Assembly (NCBI RefSeq): GCF_016612545.1
Contig: NZ_JAENRY010000037.1
Span: 1-42,102, forward strand
Direction of reading: 5' to 3'
DNA length: 42,102 bases
Origin: Streptomyces sp. MBT65
GTDB taxonomy: Bacteria > Actinomycetota > Actinomycetes > Streptomycetales > Streptomycetaceae
Below, piece by piece: positions 15,954 to 24,452 of this stretch. Made by a program: the position numbers and the translations under genes. How positions within the stretch are numbered: position 1 is the first letter of the stretch; every line of letters starts with the position of its first letter. A model generated the notes under the pieces. The model did no database searches, had not been told where the DNA came from, and saw nothing but the letters and a program-made list of their open reading frames with translations.

Positions 15954-16352
15954 ATGCGTGCGTTCCGTGAGGCGGTCGAGGCGCAGGACATGGACGCCGT
16001 CGAGGCACTGCTGGCCGAGGACGTGGTCTTCACCAGCCCCGTCGTGTTCAAGCCGTATCCCGGGAAGGCGATCACCGCGGCGATCCTGCACGCGGTGGCG
16101 CGGGTCTTCGAGGACTTCCGGTACGAGCGGGAGATCGGCGACCCGGACGGCACCGACCACGCGCTGGTGTTCAGCGCGCGGATCGGCGACCGTCAGCTGA
16201 CCGGCTGCGACTTCATCCACGTCAACGAGGAGGGCCTGATCGACGACCTGATGGTCATGGTCCGCCCACTGTCGGGGGCGCAGGCGCTCCAGGAGGCGAT
16301 GGCCGCGCAGTTCGAGACCATCGCCAAGGAGGCGCAGGCGCGGATCGGTTGA
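15954..16352 (+). CDS. NTF2/SnoaL-like protein
   Basis: A 132-aa NTF2-fold protein: FREAVEAQDMDAVEALLAEDVVFTSPVVFKPYPGK opens the cone, and the central strands include ALVFSARIGDRQLTGCDFIHVNEEGLIDDLMVMVRP. The last strand and the helix QALQEAMAAQFETIAKEA follow the usual nuclear transport factor 2-like order. ATG 15954 follows GAGGTGAG with good spacing; an ATG at 15941 runs into an immediate stop. It is divergent from padR and may be part of that regulator's target set. No catalytic role can be assigned. An imperfect copy of its last codons recurs 37 nt downstream (16365-16385). Confidence 0.82.
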   Translation: MRAFREAVEAQDMDAVEALLAEDVVFTSPVVFKPYPGKAITAAILHAVARVFEDFRYEREIGDPDGTDHALVFSARIGDRQLTGCDFIHVNEEGLIDDLMVMVRPLSGAQALQEAMAAQFETIAKEAQARIG

Positions 16353-16447
16353 GCAGAACCCCCAGGAGGCGGACGCGCGGATCAGCTGTGCGGATCGCCA
16401 ACAAGGCTGAGCCGCCGGCCGGTTGAGCCTCGCGTCTCCTCCATGGG

Positions 16448-18358
16448 TCACGCCACCGTCAGCGTGAGCGCGCCCGTGTAGGTCTGGCCCGCCGTGATGG
16501 CCGTGACCGTCCCGTCGACCGTCAGCGTGACCTTCTTACCCCGGGGCGCCCTGACGGTCGCGTCGGCGGCGAGGGCGAGCCGGGTCAGGTACGAGGTGCC
16601 GGTGACCGTCCACGTCGAGCCGCTGTTGAGCTGCACGATCGCGCCGTTGTTGACCGCGGCCCCCACGGTGTTGGTGACGATGCCCAGCTCGTAGAAGGTC
16701 GACGCGTCGATGCTGGAGACGCGGTGCTTGGCGGTCGTCGCGGAGATGACGCCCTCGACTCGGGACCCCTCGAAGGTGAGGACCATGTTCTTGCCCTTGC
16801 GCATGCCGTTGTAGAAGTCGCCCTTCAGAGCTATGGAGTTGAAGGTGGCGGCGCCGTCGGTGGCGTGGACGGCGGTCGGGTCGAAGCTCGCGTCCTTGGT
16901 CGGGTCGCCGGTGGGCTCGGTGTAGACGCCGGTGTTCATCATCTTGCCGTCGACCGGGACCGGGCCCGGGTCGTCCAGCTCGATCATCTGGAGGATGATC
17001 CCGTCGCGCGGGTTGAGCCGGGCGCCCTGGGAGCCGTCGACGCTGATCGTGGTCTGCTGGCCCTTGTTGAGGAAGGTGGCCCGGTCGGAGTTGATCACCG
17101 TGCCGCCGTCGAGGGTCAGTTGGCCGGTACCGAAGAACATGTAGCCGAAGTGCCCCGAGTTCACGACGGTGTTGCGCACCGGGATCGACGCCAACTCGGC
17201 CTTGGACAGCCCGAGTTCCAGCTCGGTGTTGAGCGCGGAGACGGCCGCCTTGGTGCTGTCGCCGTAGTGCACGACCGCGGCGGGGCCCGCGATGATGGTC
17301 GCGTAGCTGCCCACGTCGAGCCGTGACCCGAGCACGCGCACGGTCGCGTCGCCGATGGCGTAGGTGCCGTAGCCGTACTCCCCCGTGTTGCCGAAGTGGC
17401 TGTTGATCGCGGTCAGTTTGAGTCCGCTGCCGCCCTCGACCGACAGGGCGCCCCAAGTCTCCGAGAAGATCGTGGAGTTGAGGTAGGTGGCCTTGCTGTT
17501 GGCGCCGATGAGGTTGGTGGCGCGGACGTTGCCGTCGAGGCCGAGCATCCAGGGCACGGACTCCATGTACGGCGTTTCCACGGTCGCTCGGTAGTCGGCG
17601 GGCAGGACGCCGTTGCGGGTGCGCAGGACGGAGTCCTTGACGATGACGTTGGCGCCGTCGTCGGCGATGACGGCGGTGCGGACGACTCCCCTGGTGTCGA
17701 TCCGGGCGCCGTCCACGACCAGCGTGGTCGAGGAACCGTCGCCGACGACGGCGGCGCCGTAGCCCGCGAAGTCCGAACGGCCGTTGCCGGTGAGGGAGAT
17801 GGAGGGCCGGTCGAGCGTGTAGGTGGCGTCCTGGACGTACACGCCGTCGAAGCACTCGCCGGTCGAGGTGATCGACACGTTCCTGGCGTAGGCGTCCGTC
17901 AGCTTGCCGCCGAGGACGGCCGCGAGGACGGACTTGTCCTTGACCACGCCGTCGCCGTCCACGTACACCGCCTGCCGGAACGGGAAGGTGAGCGTCTGGT
18001 ACGTCACCTCGTTGGCCGCGGCGACGGTCAGGACGACGTCACCCCGGTAGGTGCCGGCCTGGATCAGGGTGGCCGTCGCGCCGGTGCCGGTGAGCAGTTG
18101 ACCGGTCTCCACTCCGTCGACCGTCAGCGAGAGGCTGGAGCCGTCCGGGGCGACGATCTTCCCGCCGGTCGCGATGGTCAACTCGCTCACGCGGGTGGTC
18201 GCGGTGACCGTGTACGTCTCACCGGATCCGACCGAGATCCGTGTGCCCGAAGCCTTCTTGGCCGTCGGCGCGGCGGTGGCGGAGACCGCCGGCACCAGTA
18301 CGGCGCCGGCCGTGGCGGTACCGGCGATCAGGACCGAGCGTCGGGTGATCAGCGTCAT
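16448..18358 (-). CDS. Twin-Arg-exported right-handed beta-helix protein
   Basis: A 636-aa protein starting with a Tat signal (ITRRSVLIAGTATAGAVLVPAVSATAA, cleavage near 30). The mature region is built from short repeating beta-strand turns rich in Gly, Asn, Thr and Val, for example NVSITSTGECFDGVYVQDATYTL, VRTAVIADDGANVIVKDSVLRT and TVRVLGSRLDVGSYATIIAG. This pattern is that of a right-handed parallel beta-helix as in pectate lyases and adhesins. I see no recognisable lyase active site. A short module near the N-terminus (about 53-113) is echoed at the C-terminus (about 594-636), both ending in LTVDG...LTLTVA-like strands, which may cap the helix. The frame is open to 18505, but the Tat signal fixes ATG 18358. 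The function is unknown; an extracellular surface or polysaccharide-binding role is plausible. Confidence 0.85.
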   Translation of the reverse strand: MTLITRRSVLIAGTATAGAVLVPAVSATAAPTAKKASGTRISVGSGETYTVTATTRVSELTIATGGKIVAPDGSSLSLTVDGVETGQLLTGTGATATLIQAGTYRGDVVLTVAAANEVTYQTLTFPFRQAVYVDGDGVVKDKSVLAAVLGGKLTDAYARNVSITSTGECFDGVYVQDATYTLDRPSISLTGNGRSDFAGYGAAVVGDGSSTTLVVDGARIDTRGVVRTAVIADDGANVIVKDSVLRTRNGVLPADYRATVETPYMESVPWMLGLDGNVRATNLIGANSKATYLNSTIFSETWGALSVEGGSGLKLTAINSHFGNTGEYGYGTYAIGDATVRVLGSRLDVGSYATIIAGPAAVVHYGDSTKAAVSALNTELELGLSKAELASIPVRNTVVNSGHFGYMFFGTGQLTLDGGTVINSDRATFLNKGQQTTISVDGSQGARLNPRDGIILQMIELDDPGPVPVDGKMMNTGVYTEPTGDPTKDASFDPTAVHATDGAATFNSIALKGDFYNGMRKGKNMVLTFEGSRVEGVISATTAKHRVSSIDASTFYELGIVTNTVGAAVNNGAIVQLNSGSTWTVTGTSYLTRLALAADATVRAPRGKKVTLTVDGTVTAITAGQTYTGALTLTVA

Positions 18359-18654
18359 TGCTTGCCTTCCCAGGGATCGATGCGCCGTTGCGCAGTGTGA
18401 CCGGCCGGCCGTCGAACGCGGGATGCGGACGGCCCGGCGGAGGCACCGAAGGTGCGCACGAGGGAGTGAAGCAGCCACGAGAATTGGGGAACAGGCAGGC
18501 GGCACACATATATGGGAGTCCGATGCCTCGGATCACGGCGACCATTTCATGGCGGTCACACAGAGTCGTCATAGGGGGTCGACGCCCGTACGCACGACGG
18601 TGAGGCGGGCGGCTCGTACGCCGTCCACCTCACCGTTTCCCGCACGCTGTTCCG
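18359..18654. other. Intergenic region between the beta-helix gene and the SDR
   Basis: This 296-nt gap holds the promoter region of the beta-helix gene (an AT-rich patch with CACATATATGGGA near 18506-18518 is the best candidate) and the terminator-like hairpin of the catabolic operon at 18598-18635. I see no gene in it. Confidence 0.5.
18598..18635. terminator. Hairpin downstream of the minus-strand catabolic operon
   Basis: CGGTGAGG (18598-18605) and CCTCACCG (18628-18635) form a perfect 8-bp stem, 20 nt past the SDR stop codon on the minus strand. Inner bases can add pairing. It is probably the operon terminator. Confidence 0.6.
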
Positions 18655-19479
18655 CTACGCCGGGGCGATCATCCCCGCCGACAGGTCGATGTCCGCCCCG
18701 CACAGGCCGGGCATCGCGAGCATCGCCACCAACGCCTGCGCGACCTCGTGCTCCTCGACGAGCCGACCGAGGGCGGCCCGGGACGCGAAGTCGCGTTCGG
18801 CCTCGGCGACCGTGCAGCCGGTCAGTTCGGCGGTGAGCCGGAAGTTGCGGTCCATGCGCGGCCCCCGAACCGGGCCCGGGGAAAGGGAGTTGACCGCGAT
18901 CCCCTGCGGTCCGACCTCCCCGGCGAGGGTCCGGGTCAGGCCGAGCAGCGCCATCTTGGAGGCGGTGTACGGGGTGCGGTTGAGCAGCGGGCGTTTGCCG
19001 CTGACCGAGGCGACGTTGACGATGTCGCCGCGTCCGGCCGCGAGCATCGGCGGCAGGAAGGCCCGGCACATCAGATAGACGCCCCGGACGTTGGCGGCGA
19101 ACACGTCGTCCCACTCGTCCGGGTCGATGTCGACGAGCGGGCGGACCGGGCCCGTGACTCCGGCGTTGTTGACGAGCAACAAGACGTCCTCGTCGGCGAG
19201 TTGGGCGGCAAGCGCGTCCACGGCCGCCGGGTCGGAGACGTCACACACTCCCGTACGGGCCTGTCCGCCGTCCTTCTCCACCTGAGCCGCCGCCTCCGCG
19301 AGCGCCGCCTCGTTGCGGCCGACGAGGATCACCCGGGCGCCGGAGTCCGCGAGGGCGAGCGCGAAGGCGCGTCCCAGCGGTCCCCCGCCGCCGGTGATCA
19401 GGGCCGTACGACCGTCGAGAGGGGTACGGCGATCCGAGGTGCCGCCGGAGTCCAAGATCACCCCGGGGTCCGAAGTCAC
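18655..19479 (-). CDS. Short-chain dehydrogenase/reductase (catabolic operon)
   Basis: A 274-aa classical SDR. The NAD(P)-binding motif is TGGGGPLGRAFA (about 29-40), NNAG follows in LLLVNNAGVTGP, the catalytic Ser is in NVASVSG, and YTASK provides Tyr and Lys. It probably interconverts an alcohol and a ketone in the degradation pathway. The start is GTG 19479, whose TGA overlap with the dehydrogenase stop (19476-19479) indicates translational coupling. It is the last gene of the minus operon FAH-VOC-HisD-SDR, and a hairpin follows. Cofactor preference is not clear. Confidence 0.92.
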   Translation of the reverse strand: MTSDPGVILDSGGTSDRRTPLDGRTALITGGGGPLGRAFALALADSGARVILVGRNEAALAEAAAQVEKDGGQARTGVCDVSDPAAVDALAAQLADEDVLLLVNNAGVTGPVRPLVDIDPDEWDDVFAANVRGVYLMCRAFLPPMLAAGRGDIVNVASVSGKRPLLNRTPYTASKMALLGLTRTLAGEVGPQGIAVNSLSPGPVRGPRMDRNFRLTAELTGCTVAEAERDFASRAALGRLVEEHEVAQALVAMLAMPGLCGADIDLSAGMIAPA

Positions 19480-20777
19480 GCGGAGTTCCAGGGCAGTTCG
19501 TCGCCCGCGGCCTTCGCGGCGCGTACGTCACCGGAGCGCGCGTGTCCCTCGAACAGCTCGACGCGAGCGGCCCGTCCACACAGCCGGCCGAGCAGCGTCT
19601 GGGAGTCGGTGTCGGTGACCTCCTGGTAGGTGACCGTCTTGAGGTACTTCCCCACCCACAGGCCGCCGGTGTAGCGCGCGGCACCACGTGTGGGCAGCAC
19701 ATGGTTCGTGCCGATGACCTTGTCGCCGAACGACACACAGGTGCCCTCGCCGAGGAACAGGGCGCCGTACTGGGTCATCCGTTCCAGTGCGAGGCGCGGT
19801 TCGGCGGTCAGCACCTCGACGTGCTCGAAGGCGAACGCGTCGGCGAGCGTGTACAGCTCGTCGAGGGTGTCGACGACGTGCACCTGCCCGTGGTCGCGCC
19901 AGGCGGGCTCGGCGAAGTCGCGGGTGGGCATGCCGGGCAGGAGGCGTTCCACCTCGGCGATCGTCTTCTCGGCGACCTCGCTGGAGGTGGTGATGAGGAC
20001 GGCCGGGGAGTCCGGGCCGTGCTCGGCCTGGGAGAGCAGATCGACGGCGCACACGAAAGGGTCGGCCTGCTCGTCGGCGAGGACGAGGATCTCGGTCGGC
20101 CCGGCGAACAGGTCGATGCCGACCTCCCCGAAGAGCTGCCGCTTGGCCTCGGCGACATAGGCGTTGCCGGGCCCGGCGATGAGATTCACCGGCCGCATCG
20201 TGTCCGTCCCGACGGACATGGCGGCCACCGCCTGCACTCCCCCGAGCAGCCAGATCTCGTCGGCGCCCGCGAGATGCATGGCGGCGACGGTGGCGGCCGG
20301 TATCTCCCCGTGGATCGGCGGCGTACAGGCCACGACCCGGGGCACGCCCGCGACCTTGGCGGTCACGATGGTCATGTGGGCGGACGCGGTGAGCGGGTAG
20401 CGGCCGCCGGGGATGTAGGCGCCGGCCGCCCGGACCGGGATGTGCCTCTGTCCGAGCCGCACTCCGGGCAGGGTCTCCACCTCGAACTCCCGCAAGGAGT
20501 CCAGCTGATGGCGGGCGAAGGTACGCACCTGCTCCTGGACGAAGCGGATGTCGTCGATGACCTGCTGCGGCACCGACGCGACGATCTTCTCGACCTCCTC
20601 GTCCGTCAGCCGGAAGGAGTCGGGGCTCCACTTGTCGAACTTCTCGGAGTAGGCGCGCACCGCCTCGTCGCCGCGCGCGCGGATGTCCGCGATGACGCCG
20701 GTCACGGTCTCGCGCACCTGGTCGAGGGAGGCGGTCACCTCCGACGTGGGCACGGCGTGCTTCAGGATCGTTGCCAC
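19476..20777 (-). CDS. Histidinol dehydrogenase-family dehydrogenase (catabolic paralogue)
   Basis: A 433-aa protein homologous to HisD, a zinc- and NAD-dependent enzyme that oxidises an alcohol through the aldehyde to the acid. The zinc region LLSQAEHGPDSPAV, the catalytic Glu-His in FAFEHVEVLT, GTNHVLPTRGAARYTGG and FEGHARSG are all preserved. It is not next to other his genes and sits in a degradation operon, so it is more likely a paralogue of the HpsN (sulfopropanediol dehydrogenase) kind that oxidises an alcohol side chain of a catabolic intermediate. The start ATG 20777 lies 48 nt after the VOC stop, and its stop overlaps the SDR start. The substrate is unknown. Confidence 0.88.
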   Translation of the reverse strand: MATILKHAVPTSEVTASLDQVRETVTGVIADIRARGDEAVRAYSEKFDKWSPDSFRLTDEEVEKIVASVPQQVIDDIRFVQEQVRTFARHQLDSLREFEVETLPGVRLGQRHIPVRAAGAYIPGGRYPLTASAHMTIVTAKVAGVPRVVACTPPIHGEIPAATVAAMHLAGADEIWLLGGVQAVAAMSVGTDTMRPVNLIAGPGNAYVAEAKRQLFGEVGIDLFAGPTEILVLADEQADPFVCAVDLLSQAEHGPDSPAVLITTSSEVAEKTIAEVERLLPGMPTRDFAEPAWRDHGQVHVVDTLDELYTLADAFAFEHVEVLTAEPRLALERMTQYGALFLGEGTCVSFGDKVIGTNHVLPTRGAARYTGGLWVGKYLKTVTYQEVTDTDSQTLLGRLCGRAARVELFEGHARSGDVRAAKAAGDELPWNSA

Positions 20778-20825
20778 AACTGCGGCCTTTCTGCGGGTGG
20801 TTCGCGACAGAGACGGAGAGGGAGA

Positions 20826-21761
20826 TCAGACGGGGGGCGCCTCGAAGAGCACGTCGGGGTCGTTGAACTGCTCCTTGGCGACCGACTCGCTCATCGGGTC
20901 GGCGGTGCCCCACTGGTCCTGGGTGATCGGGTCGTCGACGTCATGACGGCCCGGGTGCCACAAGTCCTCTTCGAGGACGGCGAGTTCGGTCGTGTACTCG
21001 ACGGTGTTGCCGTGCGGGTCGTGGAAGTAGGAGAAGGTGTTGTCGCCGGCGAGATGCCGGCCGGGCCCCCAGGTGAGCCGGGTCCCGGCGCGCAGTGCCC
21101 GGCCGGTGCCGCGCATGTACTCCTCGACCCCGCGCATCTCGAACGAGGCGTGGTGCAGGGAGACATGGGGTCCCCGGGCGATCGCGAAGGAGTGGTGGAG
21201 CGGGCTGCACCGCAGGAAGTACATGAGGTCGCCCATGTGCGTCGAGTACAGGGTGTCGGTGAGCCGGAACCCGAGGTGCTGGACGTAGAAGTCCCTTAGC
21301 CCTTCCGGGTTCTGGGAGTTGACCACGCAGTGCGAGAGCCGGACCGGGATGGCCTCGCGCTCCTCGATCTTGCGGTGGGTGCGGGTGGCGACATCGGCGG
21401 AGACCTCGACGACCCGCCCGTCCGGGTCGAAGAACCGGAAGCCGTACCCCCCGCCGGGCGTGTCCAACGCACCGGGCTCACCGAGGAGTTGGACACTCGT
21501 ACGCCCCAGCCGCCCGTGCAGCTCGTCCACCGCGGCCGGTGACACGGCCCCGAAGGCGACCAGGTCCATCCGCTTCCGTTCGTCCTCGCGGATGCGGACG
21601 ATGTACTGCTCGGGGCTGCCCTCGGCGGCGAAGAAGGCGACTCCGCTGTCGCTCGCGACCTCGGTCAGGCCCCAGGTGGTGCCGTAGAAGGCGCGCTGGC
21701 GGGCGAAGTCCGGTACGGCCAGGTCGACATGGCGCAGATGGGTGATGGGCTGGAAGGTCAC
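20826..21761 (-). CDS. VOC-family extradiol dioxygenase-like protein
   Basis: A 311-aa two-domain vicinal-oxygen-chelate protein, the length of type I extradiol ring-cleavage dioxygenases. The N-terminal domain starts ITHLRHVDLAVPDFARQRAFYGTTWGL. The C-terminal domain begins VRLSHCVVNSQNPEGLRDFYVQHLGF. Putative Fe(II) ligands are His in LSHCVV, His in HVSLHHASFE and Glu in NTVEYTTE; the family pattern is His-His-Glu. It would open a catechol-type ring using O2. The start is GTG 21761, overlapping the FAH stop (GTGA), so the two are coupled, and FAH hydrolases act on ring-fission products. The actual catechol substrate is not evident. Confidence 0.87.
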   Translation of the reverse strand: MTFQPITHLRHVDLAVPDFARQRAFYGTTWGLTEVASDSGVAFFAAEGSPEQYIVRIREDERKRMDLVAFGAVSPAAVDELHGRLGRTSVQLLGEPGALDTPGGGYGFRFFDPDGRVVEVSADVATRTHRKIEEREAIPVRLSHCVVNSQNPEGLRDFYVQHLGFRLTDTLYSTHMGDLMYFLRCSPLHHSFAIARGPHVSLHHASFEMRGVEEYMRGTGRALRAGTRLTWGPGRHLAGDNTFSYFHDPHGNTVEYTTELAVLEEDLWHPGRHDVDDPITQDQWGTADPMSESVAKEQFNDPDVLFEAPPV

Positions 21762-22723
21762 TGTCCGCTCCTGACGGTGTTGCGCTGGTGGCCCAGGCCG
21801 GTGATCTCGGACTCGACGACGTCGCCGGGCTTCAGGAAGACGCCCCAGTGCGCGCCGTTGCCGGCCGGGGAACCGGTGAGCAGCAGGTCGCCGGGGCGCA
21901 GGGTGGTGGTCGTGGAGACGTAGGCGATGAGCCGGGGGATGTCGAAGATCATGTCCTTCGTCGACTCGTCCTGACGGACAACTCCGTTGTGGCGCAAGGT
22001 GATGCGCAGGTCGCCGGGGTCTCCGACGAAGGCCGCCGGGACGATGAAGGGTCCGGTCGGCAGGAAGGTGTCGGCGTTCTTGGCGGTGAACCAGTCGGTG
22101 CCGATGGCCTTGAGGTCGGGCCGGTAGAGGCGGTCCCGGGTGGTGAGGTCGTTCGAGATCGTGTACCCGGCGACGTGGTCCATCGCCTCCTCGGCCGGGA
22201 TGTTCCTGCCCGACTTCCCTATGACCAGGGCGAGTTCGAGTTCCCAGTCGTGCTGTTCGCCGAGCGCGGGGAGCACGATGTCGTCGTAGGGGCCGCTGAT
22301 CGCACGCGGGGAGCCGAGGAAGACGTACGGCACTCCGTTGCGGGCACGCTCGTCCATCATCGACTCCGCGTCGGCGCGGGCCTCTTCGGGGGTGGCGCCG
22401 TGCACGCTCTCCTTCTCGGCGGCTACCAGATCGACCACGTGCTTGCGGTAGTTGGCGCCGCTCTGGAGGATCTGGCCGGGCTCGATCGGGGTCAGGACGC
22501 GCAGTGCGGCCAGGTCGTGCCAGGTGCCCTCCGTCGAGGTGGCGAGGTCCCCGAGGCGGGGCAGCCAGGTCCCCCAGTCCTCGACGAGCGCGCGGACGGA
22601 CGGCACGAGGTCGGAGAGGTCGCGAACACGGGAACCGGTGACGAGACCCGGGAAGCGTGCCTCACCGGAGGCGAACGTGCCGAGCGCGAAGGGTCCGGCG
22701 TGGGTGGGCAGTGGATCGGGCAC
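21758..22723 (-). CDS. Fumarylacetoacetate hydrolase-family protein (first copy)
   Basis: A 321-aa FAH-superfamily protein. The metal-binding ExE motif is in HDWELELALVIGKSGRNIP, followed by the Asp in TISNDLTTRD, and the C-terminal GDLLLTGSPAGNG is the family signature. Members hydrolyse acylpyruvates or hydrate and decarboxylate meta-cleavage products. It is the first gene of the minus-strand operon and diverges from the ABM-type gene across a 264-nt promoter region with a LysR-type motif. The start ATG 22723 is followed by a short N-terminal domain (1-65). Together with a second FAH protein at 27813 it points to C-C bond hydrolysis of a ring-fission product. Confidence 0.91.
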   Translation of the reverse strand: MPDPLPTHAGPFALGTFASGEARFPGLVTGSRVRDLSDLVPSVRALVEDWGTWLPRLGDLATSTEGTWHDLAALRVLTPIEPGQILQSGANYRKHVVDLVAAEKESVHGATPEEARADAESMMDERARNGVPYVFLGSPRAISGPYDDIVLPALGEQHDWELELALVIGKSGRNIPAEEAMDHVAGYTISNDLTTRDRLYRPDLKAIGTDWFTAKNADTFLPTGPFIVPAAFVGDPGDLRITLRHNGVVRQDESTKDMIFDIPRLIAYVSTTTTLRPGDLLLTGSPAGNGAHWGVFLKPGDVVESEITGLGHQRNTVRSGQ

Positions 22724-22798
22724 GGCGCTCTCCTCGTACGGGTGGGGGCTCGCCCTCGACGCTAGGCAGCCCGGGGACCCGGCGGAAATGGCGATCCG

Positions 22799-22812
22799 CG
22801 ATGCCTGCCATC
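22799..22812 (-). promoter_or_regulatory. LysR-type motif GAT-N7-ATC in the divergent catabolic promoter
   Basis: The minus strand reads GATGGCAGGCATCG. The lysR promoter has GATGGCAGCTATCG at 28813-28826, so 12 of 14 positions agree, including the GAT-N7-ATC dyad. That spacing is the T-N11-A geometry usual for LysR sites (three plus seven plus three). The site lies between the two divergent catabolic operons, 76 nt upstream of the FAH start. ATGGC (22788-22792) and GCCAT (22807-22811) add a wider dyad. Apart from this motif the 264-nt gap (22724-22987) contains no gene. Confidence 0.6.
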
Positions 22813-22987
22813 ACCGGCCCGCCGTGTCGTGGCGCGGCTCCCCGCGCGGCGGGCCCGTCGGTCGATCGGCCGCGGCTCCATCGCCGTACGGGATGCATGA
22901 CGTCCCCCTTGGCGATGCCTCGATCCGTTGACCCTGTGTCGGCCGCCCACGCAGGCTCGGAGCACCCACTTTCCCGAGGAGAAGAAC

Positions 22988-23293
22988 GTGATAGTCGAGC
23001 ATGCCGAGCTGACCGTCGAGGCGGGGCGTGAGCGGGAGTTCGCGGAGGTGTTCGGCAAGGCCCGTGAGGTGCTGGCCGAGGCCGCCGGGTTCCGCTGGGC
23101 CGAGCTGCTGCGCGGTGCGGAGCGGCCGGCGACCTTTCTGCTGCTGGTCGGCTGGGAGTCCGTCGAGGCGCACACGGCCGGTTTCCGGGAGTCCGAGGCC
23201 TTCGGGCGCTGGCGGGCCCTGGTCGGACCGTTCTTCGCCGAGCCGCCGGCCGTCGAGCACTTCCACGAGCTCGGCGCCCGTTTCTCGGGCTGA
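22988..23293 (+). CDS. ABM-type (antibiotic biosynthesis monooxygenase-like) small protein
   Basis: A 101-aa ferredoxin-like-fold protein: VIVEHAELTVEAGREREFAEVFGKAREVLAEAAGFRWAELLR, FLLLVGWESVEAHTAGFRESEAFGRW, ending in VEHFHEL. Members include cofactor-free quinone-forming oxygenases and small signalling or accessory proteins. GTG 22988 is the start because GAGGAG lies nine bases upstream and the family begins at this Val. It is the first gene of the plus-strand catabolic operon, 34 nt before a flavin hydroxylase, so it may oxidise a hydroxylated intermediate to a quinone. Confidence 0.87.
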   Translation: MIVEHAELTVEAGREREFAEVFGKAREVLAEAAGFRWAELLRGAERPATFLLLVGWESVEAHTAGFRESEAFGRWRALVGPFFAEPPAVEHFHELGARFSG

Positions 23294-23327
23294 CCCCCAC
23301 TTCTGTCTACGTTCGCAAGGATCGCCC

Positions 23328-24452
23328 ATGCCCGTACAAAAGGTGCTCGTCGTCGGCGGCGGCATCACCGGAAGCGTGCTGTGTCTCGCGCTCGCCCAGC
23401 GGGGCGTCGAGGTGGAGCTCGCCGAGATCTCTCCGCAGTGGTTCGGTGTGGGCCATGGCATCACCCTTCAGGGCAACGCGCTGAAGGCGCTGCGCTCGGT
23501 GGGTGTGCTGGATCGGGTGCTGGCCCGGGCGGTGCCCTTCGACCTCATGCGGCTGCGCCGCGCCGACGGCGGGCTGATCACCGAGTTGAACACCCCGCAC
23601 ACCGGTGGGCCCGAACTGCCGTCCACGGCGGGCGCGTTGCGCTCGGATCTGCAGGACGCGCTGTGCGACGCGGTGCGTGCGCACGGGGTGCGGGTGCGCC
23701 TCGGGCTGAGCGCGGACCGGCTCGACCAGTCGCCCGAGCACGTGGACGTGGCCTTCACGGACGGTTCGACCGGCCGCTACGACCTCGTCGTGGGCGCCGA
23801 CGGCATCAACTCGGCGATGCGCGCCCTGATCGGCATCGACGCGAAGCCCCGTCCCGTCGGTATGTCGATCTTCCGGGTCGTCGCGGAGCGCCCGCCCGAG
23901 ATGGACTGCGCCGAGGTGTACTACGGCGGCCCCCGCTTCAAGGCCGGCTACAGCCCGATCTCCCCCGACCAGTGCTACGCCTACCTCCTGGACGAGAACC
24001 TCGACACCGCCCTGGTCGGCCCCCGCGCCCCGCTCGCCCTGCTGCGTGAGCGCGGCGCCGGGTACGGCGGCACCTGGGGCAGGATCCTCGCCTCGCTGCC
24101 CGAGGACACGGCGGTCGACTACCGCTGGATCGAGGCGATCCTCGTCGACGAGCCCTGGCACCGGGGCCGCGCGATGGTCATCGGCGACGCGGCGCACGCC
24201 TGTCCGCCGCTGATCGCGCAGGGTGCGGCGATGTGCATGGAGGACGCGGTGCTGCTCGCGGAGGTGGTGACGGCGGAGGAGCCGACGGAGAAGGCCCTGG
24301 ACCGCTTCATGAACCGGCGACTGCCCCGGGTTCGGATGGTTCTGGAGAACTCGCTCCAGCTCGCCGACTGGGAGATCCACCCCGGCACACCGGGCGCCGA
24401 CCCGGCCCGCATCATGTCCGAGACGCTCGACAACCTGACGGCCGCCGCATGA
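23328..24452 (+). CDS. FAD-dependent aromatic monooxygenase (salicylate hydroxylase-like)
   Basis: A 374-aa class A flavoprotein monooxygenase. The dinucleotide-binding motif is VVGGGITGSV (8-17), the DG motif is YDLVVGADGINS, and the GD motif is VIGDAAHACPPLIAQGAAMCMEDAVLL. This length and the motif spacing resemble salicylate/3-hydroxybenzoate-type hydroxylases that use NAD(P)H and O2 to add a ring hydroxyl. The start ATG 23328 is the first with the KVLVVGGG strand. Its TGA overlaps the next ATG (24449-24452). It would supply the catechol for the VOC dioxygenase. The substrate is unknown. Confidence 0.92.
   Translation: MPVQKVLVVGGGITGSVLCLALAQRGVEVELAEISPQWFGVGHGITLQGNALKALRSVGVLDRVLARAVPFDLMRLRRADGGLITELNTPHTGGPELPSTAGALRSDLQDALCDAVRAHGVRVRLGLSADRLDQSPEHVDVAFTDGSTGRYDLVVGADGINSAMRALIGIDAKPRPVGMSIFRVVAERPPEMDCAEVYYGGPRFKAGYSPISPDQCYAYLLDENLDTALVGPRAPLALLRERGAGYGGTWGRILASLPEDTAVDYRWIEAILVDEPWHRGRAMVIGDAAHACPPLIAQGAAMCMEDAVLLAEVVTAEEPTEKALDRFMNRRLPRVRMVLENSLQLADWEIHPGTPGADPARIMSETLDNLTAAA

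Noticed and set aside
19476..20777. Histidine-biosynthesis hisD
   Set aside because: There are no other his genes nearby and the gene is coupled to a catabolic SDR and a dioxygenase, so a catabolic paralogue is more likely.
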